The position numbers and the translations under genes were made by a program. Under the pieces are notes generated by a model. That model was given only the letters and a program-made list of their open reading frames with translations. It was not told where the DNA came from and searched no databases. A stretch of DNA of 64,000 nucleotides from Pomacea canaliculata (lineage: Eukaryota; Mollusca; Gastropoda; Architaenioglossa; Ampullariidae): NCBI RefSeq assembly GCF_003073045.1, contig NC_037592.1, forward strand, positions 7,542,047-7,606,046. The letters run 5' to 3'. Shown piece by piece: positions 9,056-18,527 of the stretch. Within the stretch, counting starts at the first letter, position 1; the number at the start of each line of letters is the position of its first letter.

Positions 9056-11881
9056 ATGAAAATGAGGCCTTTGCTCTACAAATATAGCAGGTTTAAAATA
9101 CTTCTTTTATTTCTTACGGAACAGATTGTAATCAGCCATGGTCTCACAGAAAATGTACCAAAGCCTAGAAAAGATTGTTACCAAAGGATGTGCTGGTGTG
9201 TACAGGACATGGCGGATTGTTCCGGTAATGGCGGACGTTTACAGTTTGTTCCAGTGTTACCTCCCATCATAAAAAGCCTTAACTTTGCTTTCAACAATCT
9301 AACCCACCTCCCTTCAGATTTCTTCAGTAACGTGACCCAGCTTTCCTCTATAAATCTGACGGCCAATGGACTGGTTTCCATGGACCAGCATGCCTTTCGT
9401 GGTTTGCGATCTCTGACTGATATAACTCTCGACAACAACTCGCTAGACTTCAACTCCGTGCGACCAGTTCTCAACATATCTTCGTTAGGTCGTTTGCAGA
9501 TGTGCGACAACTACAATGTTACCTACATTCCGGACAACATCTTCTTGGAGTTTCCTCTACCACACTTGCGCCAACTTGTTATTGCTGGAAGCACTTTGGG
9601 AGTTCTCCGTCTGACTGTTTTCAAACCGCTCAAGAAGCTTGTTTACCTGGATGTGTCTGATAGCGAGATAGTGAGTATAGTGGTAGACACTTTACCATCG
9701 CTAAATTATCTCATTCTCAGAAGCAATTCTATTTCAGGTGACTTCATACACACGTGTGCCGGTACAAACGTGTCGTATTTTCCGAAGCTACATTATCTCA
9801 GCTTCAGGAATAATGCTATTACTAGCATAAACTCACCTGTTTGCCTTCCAAGATTAATTTATTTGAATCTTGGATCGAACAATTTTCATGTCTTGAAAAC
9901 AAAAAGTTTCTCGAAACTTCCAAAGCTAAAATTTCTGCGTTTGACCGCTATGCACACCCTTATCTATACTATTGAACCTGGTGCTTTCGCAAGCTCCACC
10001 CTGGAGAATGTTTATTTGTCAGCTACCAGGATTTCATTTGAGCACGATGTTATCAGTGCGAAAATGTTTAATGGTTGCCCAAGAATGAAATACGTTCAGC
10101 TGGATGTCAACGATTTTTCAAATGTCCCAGATGCAAAGTTTCAAGAACTTTTTGAAAATAATACCAAGCTGACTACAGTCTACATGGGTAGTTCAAAGAT
10201 CTCAACCATCACATCTGATACATTTAAAGGTATGCCCAATGTTGAGGAGCTAAACTTGTATTCAAACTTCATCGAAGACCTTCCAAATGGCGTCTTCGAC
10301 CATCTAAGCAAGTTGAAAATCCTTCGTATTGACCACAATCGTCTGTCAGAGATAAGGGAGACAACTTTCAGTGTAAGCACTCGCCAACGTCTTCATCTAC
10401 TGGACTTGAGCATCAATCCCTACGCGTGCACGTGCAAAGTGCAGTGGTTCAAAAGCTGGCTGATGGACGAAAGAAAAAAGTTTGCAAAATTTCCGAAAGG
10501 TTACATATGCGCATCTTTCTCATCCAGCAGCAGTGAACAAGTCGGAAAAACAGCTGTCATGGCGGATGCCCTTGAGGCCAGCAAGTACAGCAGCAAGTCG
10601 ACCGATTTTTCTAACCGACAACCCATCTCACGACGTTTCCAGAAGGTATTTTACCATCAGCACCAGAACCCCGAAATATTAACTGACCCAGAGGAAGAAC
10701 CTTTAGCTTCTGAATCACAAAACCAAATTTTCCTATCACCAATGGGTTCCTCCATTGTTTACTTGTCGGACTTCGTGATTAACGATCAAGCGTGTCTGTT
10801 GAGTCAGTCCACCAGTCTGTTGACGGCAGTTCTGGCGGCAGTGCTGGTGGTGTTCATGCTGACCTTCCTGGTGCTGTACAAGTACCGCTGGCACATTCGC
10901 CTGGCGCTGTACGAGGCTTTTCGAGGAAACCCGCAACGACAGCAACAACAACAGCAACAGCGACAACCTGAGCGCGAGTACGAGTATGATGTGTTCGTTT
11001 CGTACGCCAACGAGGACGTGGACTGGGTGAGACAGGAACTCATACCGACACTGGAAGGGAGGTAAGTGGACTGTGTATGAGAGAAACACATACCGCAATG
11101 AAAGGGAGGTAGGTTATTACCGTTTCTCGTTATAGCTTTTCGACATCTTTCTGCAAATGATTCTTTCCTAAAATCTCGGAGAATGACCAATGAAACATTC
11201 TTAAAATGCTAAAAGTTTGCCACGAACATAAAGACCATTACATAAGACACTTAAAGGTCAGAGTATCATGAACACTTCTATGACTAACAAAGTACGTTGC
11301 AGAAATACCTCATAGCTTGTTTCAGTGCATTCTAAGCCTCGATGTCGAGAATTGATGTACAATAATATCTTTCATTTCAAAGCAAACTCGGAATCATAAT
11401 ACACATGACTGTTACACTGTAATGCTCATCTGTTAAAGTTTGAGCTCTGTGTTGTAGTCGTGAGTAGCTTATCAACAAATATCTAACTTCTCGTTTCTCC
11501 TCTCTTTAACCGTCAGGCACGGGCTGAGGCTGTGCATCCACCAGCGAGACTTCCCTGTCGGCGGCAACATCATCGACAACATCAGCACCTGTGTGCACGC
11601 GTCCAAGCGTGTCCTCTTTGTGTTGTCGCCGCACTTCGCCAGGAGCCGCTGGTGTCAGTTTGAAACTGGTGTTCTGTCAAAAACTACGTCATGGAACGCG
11701 ATGACGTCCTGGTGCTGACGCTGCTGCGCCCATTAGCGGTCGTGACATGACTGACGCCATCTCCGCCATGTTTAAGACGACGACTTACCTGGCGTGGGGC
11801 GAGGAAGACGACGCGAGAAAGGCTTTTTGGGGTCGTCTGGTGCTGGCTTTCCACGACATTGTGCCTCGACAGGTGGCGTGA
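9056..11881 (+). CDS. Toll-like receptor, copy 2 (exons 9056-11061 and 11517-11881); exon 2 carries three 1-bp indels
   Basis: Same receptor plan as the intact copies: signal peptide, LRRNT (CYQRMCWC), about 15-16 LRRs, LRRCT, membrane helix from about residue 588 and TIR. Start 9056 is chosen because ATGAAAATGAG opens copies 2, 5, 6 and 7; an in-frame ATG lies at 9035. Exon 1 is fully open. The juxtamembrane linker carries the longest Gln run of the array (QRQQQQQQQRQPE). The intron is 11062-11516. Exon 2 has an extra A at about 11664, another at about 11680 and a missing G at about 11725, so the TIR would be truncated after FARSRWCQF. All three lie in short homopolymers within a segment nearly identical between paralogs, so polishing error is a serious alternative to real decay. 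Ectodomain is closest to copies 6 and 7. Confidence 0.85.
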
Positions 11882-11979
11882 GAAGCGCTAGTGAGATGTT
11901 ACATACAGAGACATACTGAGCTTGTGTCTTGTATTAGACATTTCGCAAGGCGGTCTGATTGTTAGTCATTTAGTGGACA

Positions 11980-11985
11980 AATAAA
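11980..11985 (+). promoter_or_regulatory. Polyadenylation signal AATAAA of TLR-2
   Basis: A canonical AATAAA about 100 bp after the TLR-2 stop, in the context GGACAAATAAATGTAAAATC. The same context follows TLR-5 at 27219, so it is a conserved 3' end signal of these copies. Confidence 0.6.
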
Positions 11986-12639
11986 TGTAAAATCTGATTA
12001 GCATCTTTCATGGTACATAGTTTTTCGGTCTCGAAAATTCGATATGATACATTTGTAAAAATTAGCATCACTTACCCTCTTACGGCCATCAAAAGAAAAG
12101 CAAGTGGTGGAACAGTCGCAATGAAAACGCTCACCACGTCTGAGGACAGACTGAATGCTGTTCCTAACCACTCTTACTAAAGATGGCCGTCTACTGAATT
12201 TGCAATAAATTCTTTTATGCCTACAAGATGTGAGTGCTACACTCACGAACACCATGTACATCCATAGAACATTTAATCAGATGTGTTTTCTTCGTCCATT
12301 GCTGCTCCGTAGACTGCATTCGTAATCCACATACTCCGTCTTTTATAAGCCCGAAAGATCAGTTGACCATCTAGCGCTGTCTCTGCTATGTTCAGCAAAT
12401 AAAGAGAAAAAAGACAGACGAGGCCAACGCCTAATAAGAAATAACCACATCTTTATTCTATTTCTGAATTCTAGTCACGCTGAATGAAGAGGAAGCAAAG
12501 GTTAAAGGAGTGGTTTCCTGACTGGCTTACTTTCTCCCTTGTTCTGCCTCATGCTTTCCTATTGTGCAAGACTTTCAAAAGTAACCACATTGTATAGGAC
12601 TGCTTGGCATTGTGTCTACATGAGCTTGGATCACACTTT
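11986..12639. other. Spacer between TLR-2 and TLR-3, no gene seen
   Basis: Unique non-coding sequence. An 87-codon open stretch on the minus strand at 11998-12261 resembles no family I know and is treated as chance. The spacer between copies 2 and 3 is the shortest in the array and lacks the CATGGGCGTTGAAAGG block. Confidence 0.4.
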
Positions 12640-13127
12640 TCAAGTGCTGTGTGATGTGTTTGTTTGCATAATGTTCATGGAAAGTACAGGATGCAGTGAA
12701 CTATGCGGTGTGGAGAATCTGCGAGGACAGGCTACTGTTGATGAACGTTCACAGGCGTGTACTAAGCGTTCATTTGAAGTTTCTGAACGATTCTATTTCT
12801 AAAAGTACTTTGGCTTTGAGCTATTGTTTGATGTGTTTCTTCCTTATTAAGATCTGAGTAGGGATCATAGTAACATTCCAGGCTCAGACTGATCCTCAAA
12901 ATCCACTCAATTCTGACAAAGTCAAAGCGACTAAAGCTGGACTGGTTTGATTGTGACCAGGTAGGACTCACGTTTGGACTTCTTTAATTCAATCGAGTTC
13001 GAAAGAAGATCTTGTTGATGAACAAACGAATGTTCAAATTGTTTACACAGTGAGATGATTCCTTAAGTGATTTTTTGACATAAGGGTGTCAGAAAAAAAC
13101 TGTTTGTTTAAAAGCAACTCCCAAAGA
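12640..13127 (+). promoter_or_regulatory. Diverged 5' leader block of TLR-3
   Basis: Contains the landmark AAGTACTTTGGCTTTGAGCTATTGTTTGATG at 12802 onwards and weaker matches to the other leaders (GTGATGTGTTTGTTTGC, TGCAGTGAACT). The donor site homologous to GTAAAC/GTGTGT reads CACAG|GCGTGT, so the putative UTR intron would need a GC donor or is lost. It is more diverged than the leaders of copies 4, 6 and 7. Confidence 0.4.
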
Positions 13128-15936
13128 ATGGAAATGATGAATCTGTTACACAGATATGTAGGTTTTATAATACTTCTTTTATTTCTTACGAAACAGCTTG
13201 TTGTTAGCAAGCATGTTGTCAAAAATGTGTCAAAGCCTGGAAAAGATTGTTATGAAGGGATGTGTTGGTGCTTACAAGACATGGCGGATTGTTCAGGTAA
13301 TGGCAGACATTTACAGTTTGTGCCGGTGTTACCTCCGATCATCACAAGTCTCAATTTTTCCTTCAACAATCTACCCCATATCTCTTCAGACTTCTTCAGT
13401 AACGTAACTCAGCTTTCTTTTGTCGACCTCACTGGCAACGGACTGGTTTCAGTTGACCAACATGCCTTCAGAGGTTTAGATAATCTAACAAACATAACTC
13501 TGGACAGCAATTTCCTAGATTTTAATTCTCTTCGACCTGTTTTCAATGTGTCTACCTTGATTCAGTTACAGATGCGTAATATCCGAAACATTACTTTCAT
13601 TCCTGAAAACATATTTATTGAATTTCCGTTGCCAAACCTGCAACAGTTGGTTCTTGCTGGAAGTAACTTGGGAGTTTTATATCTCAGCGATTTCAAACCT
13701 CTGAAGAACCTGACCTACCTGGACGTGGGTAACAGCAGGATTCACACACTTTATCCGGACACTTTGCCGACCCTACGATTTCTTATTCTCAACGCTAATC
13801 GGATTGAAGGTGATTTCATCACAACATGTTCTGACAATAACACATCGTTCTTTCCAAAGTTAGGTTATCTGAGCCTAAGAGATAATGGTATTTCCAGCAT
13901 AGACAAGTCAGTTTGTCTACCAAACTTGAACATTTTATACCTTGAGTACAACAAACTAATCTATCTGCATGAAGGAATGTTGCAAAATTTCCTAAGCTTC
14001 ACCTTCTGAAGCTGGTCAGAATGCATAAGTTTATTGCTGGTATTGACCCTGGGACTTTCACAAACCCCTCGCTGGAGATCTTGTATATGTCTGATAACAA
14101 CATTTACTTTTCCCACGACACCATCAGCTCGAAGATGTTCGCAGGATGCCCAAGACTTGTCCTCCTTCAGCTTGATCACAACAATTTTGCCAACGTCACA
14201 GACACAAAATTTCAAGAACTTTTTCAAGATAATCCCATACTAAGGATAGTGTACTTGGGTTATAACAAGATAGAAAATGTCACTAATTCTACATTTAAAG
14301 GTCTGTCCCATGTTAAGGAGTTGAATTTGTATTCAAACCCCATCAAAGATCTTCCAGACGGCGTCTTCGACCATCTCGTCAACTTGACGATCCTTCGTCT
14401 CGACGACAATCAATTATCAGAGATAAGGAAGACAACCTTCGGTGCCAGCACTCGCCAACGTCTTCGCCAACTGGACCTGAGCGGCAATCCCTACGCCTGC
14501 ACGTGCAGCTTGAGGTGGTTCCGATCCTGGGTGATGCACGAAAGACAAAAGTTTATAAACTTTCCGAAAGGTTACGTGTGCGCTACTGTCTCGTCTAGCA
14601 GCAGTGAACAAGTTGGAAAAACTCAGAGGAACGTCACGAGATACGTTGGGGAGTCAGATGATAATCTTAAATTGAACAGCAACGACTTTGGTAGATTGCA
14701 AGGGCTGCTTGGTTCAAGCTCTTTCCAAGAGTTATCAAACAGCCACCAGAGTGATTTCCTTTTATCTGATTCAAATTATTTCGTTCGTCGGAATTTAGAG
14801 GGTTATGTCTCGTTGCCAACTGCGTATGGTGAAGTTTACTTGTCGGACTTCATTTTGAGCGATCAAGCGTGTCTGTTGAGTCAGTCCACCAGTCTGTTGA
14901 CGGCAGTTCTGGCGGCAGTGCTGGTGGTGTTCATGCTGACCTTCCTGATGCTGTACAAGTACCGCTGGCACATTCGCCTGGCGCTGTACGAAGCTTTTCG
15001 AGGAAACCCGCAACGACAGCAACAACCTGAGCGCGAGTACGAGTATGATGTGTTCGTGTCGTACGCCAACGAGGACGTGGACTGGGTGAGACAGGAACTC
15101 ATACCGACACTGGAAGGGAGGTAAGTGAACTGAGTTAAACGTTAGACTCATACTATGTTAAAATGATGGTTTAGTGGACTCAGTGAAAAATTAACTGGAT
15201 AGGAGATATGTTTTTATTAGTGTTCTGTTTCTTTGATTCTTTTGTAAAGACCTCTCTTGTGTTTTCTTTATTTGATTTTATTCTTCGTTTAGTATGGTTG
15301 TTGATTGACAGGTCACATGTTATTTGTTTGTTTTCCTGTCTCGTATGCTGTCCATTTTTCGTTCTTGTTCTTCAGCGCTAAGAGCATGCTCCGTAGGAGT
15401 GTGAGTATGCGCTTTACAAATTTTGAATTATTATTATTATTACACACGATTGTTGCTATGCTGTTTTCGTCCATTAATGCCTATGCCTAGAGTTGTAGTT
15501 GTGAGTAGTAATGTGTTTTTTATAAATCGTCAAACATAGTTTGTGTGTCTATCATTTCTCTGTAACCGTCAGACACGGGCTGAGGCTGTGCATCCACCAG
15601 CGAGACTTCCCTGTCGGCGGCAACATCATCGACAACATCAGCACCTGTGTGCACTCGTCCAAGCGTGTCCTCTTTGTGTTGTCGCCGCACTTTGCCAGGA
15701 GCCGCTGGTGTCAGTTTGAACTGGTGTTCTGTCAAAACTACGTCATGGAACGCGATGACGTCATAGTGCTGACGCTGCTGGCGCCCATTAGCGGTCGTGA
15801 CATGACTGACGCCATCTCCGCCATGTTTAAGACGACGACTTACCTGGCGTGGGGCGAGGAAGACGACGCGAGAAAGGCTTTCTGGGGTCGTCTGGTGCTG
15901 GCTTTCCACGACATTGTGCCTCGACAGGTGGCGTGA
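13128..15936 (+). CDS. Toll-like receptor, copy 3 (exons 13128-15120 and 15573-15936); one frameshift in exon 1
   Basis: TLR with signal peptide, LRRNT (CYEGMCWC), LRRs, LRRCT (NPYACTCSLRWF), membrane helix and TIR. Exon 1 is open from 13128 until a 1-bp deletion near 13978-13985, in the LRR region, compared with the homologous segment of copy 5. From about 14000 on the frame is open to the exon end. Exon 2 is intact and encodes the same C-terminal TIR as TLR-1, ending DIVPRQVA. The single lesion may be real (recent pseudogene) or a base-calling error. The ectodomain groups with copy 5 (both have KHVVKNVSK after the signal peptide). The linker between LRRCT cysteines 3 and 4 is different in sequence from copies 1, 2 and 4. 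The intron 15121-15572 holds a LINE tail. Confidence 0.85.
15300..15445 (+). mobile_element. Solo LINE 3' tail in the TLR-3 intron
   Basis: The stretch CGCTAAGAGCATGCTCCGTA, then GTGTGAGTATGCGC, ending in TTATTATTATTATTA, matches the 3' UTR of the LINE remnant at 7119-7320, on the opposite strand to that copy. Upstream match includes TTGTTTTCCTGTCTCGTATG and GTCCATTTTTCG. It is a severely 5'-truncated insertion, sense to TLR-3, present in this intron and absent from the related TLR-1 intron. Confidence 0.7.
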
Positions 15937-16464
15937 TGAGCGCTAGTGAGATGTAAATAATCAGGAACATACTGAGCTTGTGTCTTGTCTTGTATTACAC
16001 ATTATGCCAGGCGTTCCCATTGCTGTCTTAGTATTTGCTAAATACTTTTTGCTAGAACCTGGTTTTACACTTTAAAAATTTTTGTATTCTTTGAGCTTAT
16101 TTTGTACTTGTTTCACCTAGGACAAAAGGTTTGATAGCCGTTAGTTATTTAAATCTCGGCTTCTTATAACCGGAATTTAACCGTAAAATATAGGTGTGTG
16201 ACTAAAATGTGCTTACTATAAAGTTTGCTTATTTCTTTTTATGTTTTTATGTGTATATATGTATATGAGAACTGTGTTTACAAAGTAATGGCGACTGAGG
16301 TCTTTGCAGTGTCATTGGTGCATGGTGAAGTGATATGTCTCTTAATCATGTGATGAATTCGTAGCCACAGTTTTCATTTAAAATAAAGAGTTTCATGACG
16401 ACTACATGCTTTTTCCTGGGTAAAAAATGTTCTGCCAGCAATATTATTTGACGGTTAAGACGGC
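15937..16464. other. 3' flank of TLR-3
   Basis: AT-rich 3' flank. It resembles the flank after TLR-5 (compare TTCTTATAACCGGAATTTAACCG with the 27360 region), showing duplicated spacer DNA. No gene is seen. Confidence 0.45.
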
Positions 16465-17040
16465 GATACTTCCCATGGGCGTTGAAAGGAAGTGATACGA
16501 TTATAACGTCGACTTTCGCGAGATTATATTTCTAAGAACCGGACGAACTTTTGGGGATTAATTTTTTCGTGCTACCTTAGTTTTCTTCTAAGTAGTAATG
16601 GTCAAATTTAAAAGTCTTTCATAATTAGTTTTAGCACTACAACAAACATTCCTTTCACTTCGATCATACCGAGTTGTTTATGGCGGTGATAGAATAACTG
16701 GTCTTTTACAGGAAACACTTAAAACATGTTCAAAGAAAATAAATTTTCCAGAAGTTTTTTGAGGTGTATGAACCACTTGTGCGAGATTTGAACACCAACA
16801 GAAAGAAAGATGGCACAGTGAACACTGAGCTGTGGTTGAGCTGACAACAGGGCGGAAGATTCGTCATTGAGAGAAGGAAGAAAGTCCTTACAATCACAAA
16901 CAGTCGCTCACTTCTATCAGCTCCATCTCCACCCTGGTTTATCCCCGGAAATCGCTTGTGATTTCACTTATTAAAGAAAACACAAAAAGTTGCGAAGTAA
17001 CTGTTATGTGGTAGTCAATATAGTGTAGTAATTACATCAG
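16465..17040 (+). repeat. Array spacer block, copy before TLR-4
   Basis: Contains CCATGGGCGTTGAAAGGAAG, GATACGATTATAACGTCGAC, ACTTGTGCGAGATTTGAACA, and the TTACAATCACAAACAG...ATCCCCGGAAATCGCTTGTG segment, ending at TGTGGTAGTCAATATAGTG. Very similar to 21735-22300, less so to 27680-28235. It records unequal crossing-over of the gene-plus-spacer unit. Confidence 0.75.
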
Positions 17041-17189
17041 GTTTTGTTTAAAGAAATGGGAGAGATGGTTTGGTTATGAGTGTGTGTGTGTGTGATGCAA
17101 GCCGACAAAACTTTTTTTCTTCTTAAATTCTTTTAGTCTATTCTCTTTTTAAACGCAGTTACTCTTGATATATTTGTTATAATCCCGTT

Positions 17190-17395
17190 TCTCTGTTACT
17201 ATTTGCTGTTCCAGAAGAACAGTAATGACCAATTGTTTCTGGAGGACAGTGTTTCTACCCGTACCCTCTCACTAGCTTTATTGTTAGTCTCCGCCCGGAG
17301 TGATGGAGTCCCGGTGAACTTCAAACCCGCGACCTTTCGTTTTAAAGTGGAGCACACTAACCACACATTGGGACTTCTCATTGTATGAATTTTAC
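17190..17395 (-). mobile_element. tRNA-derived SINE fossil carried in the array, copy A
   Basis: On the minus strand, GTGTGGTTAGTGTGCTCCAC (A-box-like) is followed at tRNA spacing by GGTCGCGGGTTTGAAGTTC (B-box-like), then a body with GTGAGAGGGTACGGGTAGAA. Homologous copies sit at about 22470-22660, 37258-37492 and 42105-42262 in the same relative position, so they spread by segmental duplication, not by separate insertion. Confidence 0.5.
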
Positions 17396-17825
17396 TTCTA
17401 TTTGCATCTGATTTAGATATGTTATTTTTATAGCATTTCCCTTTATGTCCATGTTTAACATCGTGTTTCCACTATATCTCTGGGAGTGAAGGGTTATTGG
17501 GGAGAGTGTCGATCTGTGTCATTTGAAGTTGGCTGAATAGTCTGTCCTCATCGGTTATTGCTTTGTGTCCTGACTGCTCGTCAACAAAAGTTGCTTTTCC
17601 CAGGTTTGGTCGGTGGATGACTTGTGTAAACTGCAGAATATTTAAGAAAAATGCATGTGTGCTGTGGAGGAGAAAGTATGTTCAGGTATCAACCAGAGGC
17701 TTGTGATCTTTCGGAATTGTCGGGCCGTGATGAACTTCGGGACCACATCTGTAAAAGTGAATGTGTGTGTGTGTGTGTGAAAACAATCTTTGATTGAAAT
17801 CAAGTAGTTTCAAGTGGTAGGTTCC
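17396..17825 (+). repeat. Array spacer block 2, copy before TLR-4
   Basis: Contains CCATGTTTAACATCGTGTTTCC, GGGGAGAGTGTCGATCTGTG, GACTTGTGTAAACTGCAGAA and GAACTTCGGGACCACATCTG, then a short GT run. The same order occurs at about 22700-23170 and 37545-37985. Non-coding. Confidence 0.65.
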
Positions 17826-18527
17826 TGGCGCACTTTTCTGTTATGGAAGCTTTATGTCTACATTATCTTGATGCACTGATGACACTCGGATGTGTTTGCT
17901 TGTAGTATGTACATTGACTGACAGAATGCAGTAAACTTTGTGGTCTGGCAGGTTTCTGTAGATGAAAAGACAATCTTCGCAGGTGTGTACCATAACTTCT
18001 GTTTAGTTTCATAGACTTTAAACGACTCTTCTATTTTGTAATAGTACTTTGGCTGTCAGCAATTGCTTAAATGTTTTTTGTTTCTCTTTTATTAAAAGAC
18101 CAGAGTACGGATACAGATCACACTGCACGCTGTATTCGCCATCTACCTACTCTGACAACAGTAAAGGGACACATGCTGGACTGGTTTGGCTGTGTTACCA
18201 AACACAATTCAGTTTTTACTACATTTCAATTCACCCAAGGAAACGGTTTACAGAAGAAAATCTGGTTGACGAACGAAAGAGAATGAACCTTTCCACATCG
18301 AATGTTCTTGACAAAGATCGTTGAGATGAACCATCCAACTGTTGAGTTCGTTTCTTCGAGGATCAGTCTTGCTCTTTAGTTGTGTGTACATTTTGTGTTT
18401 TGTGAAAAAAAAAAAAAAAAAACAAAAAAAAAACAACAAAAAAAAACAAAACAAAAAAACTACTGATTACTGAGCGAGAAGGAAAGTTTTTCATTAAAAA
18501 TGTCTGATTGACTCCTCACACATCAAA
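17826..18527 (+). promoter_or_regulatory. Conserved 5' leader block of TLR-4
   Basis: Landmarks match the other leaders: TCTACATTATCTTGATGCAC, GTACTTTGGCTGTCAGCAAT and GACCAGAGTACGGATACAGA. A candidate UTR intron spans 17983-18098 (CGCAG|GTGTGT to TTTTATTAAAAG). An A-rich tract at 18405-18460 precedes the ORF and is shared in position with copy 7. Several short upstream ATGs make a long unspliced leader unlikely, so a further intron ending just before the start codon is possible (CTCCTCACAG|ATGAAAATG in copies 6 and 7). Confidence 0.45.

Noticed and set aside
10736-11098. Long open frames on the minus strand opposite the membrane/TIR part of every TLR copy (about 60-135 codons)
   Set aside because: They recur only because the sense sequence is homogenised and GC-rich; they have no start context, domain or independent conservation.
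17255-17360. Possible functional tRNA gene
   Set aside because: The A and B boxes are present in degraded form but no cloverleaf with paired acceptor arms can be drawn, and four array copies behave as a SINE fossil.
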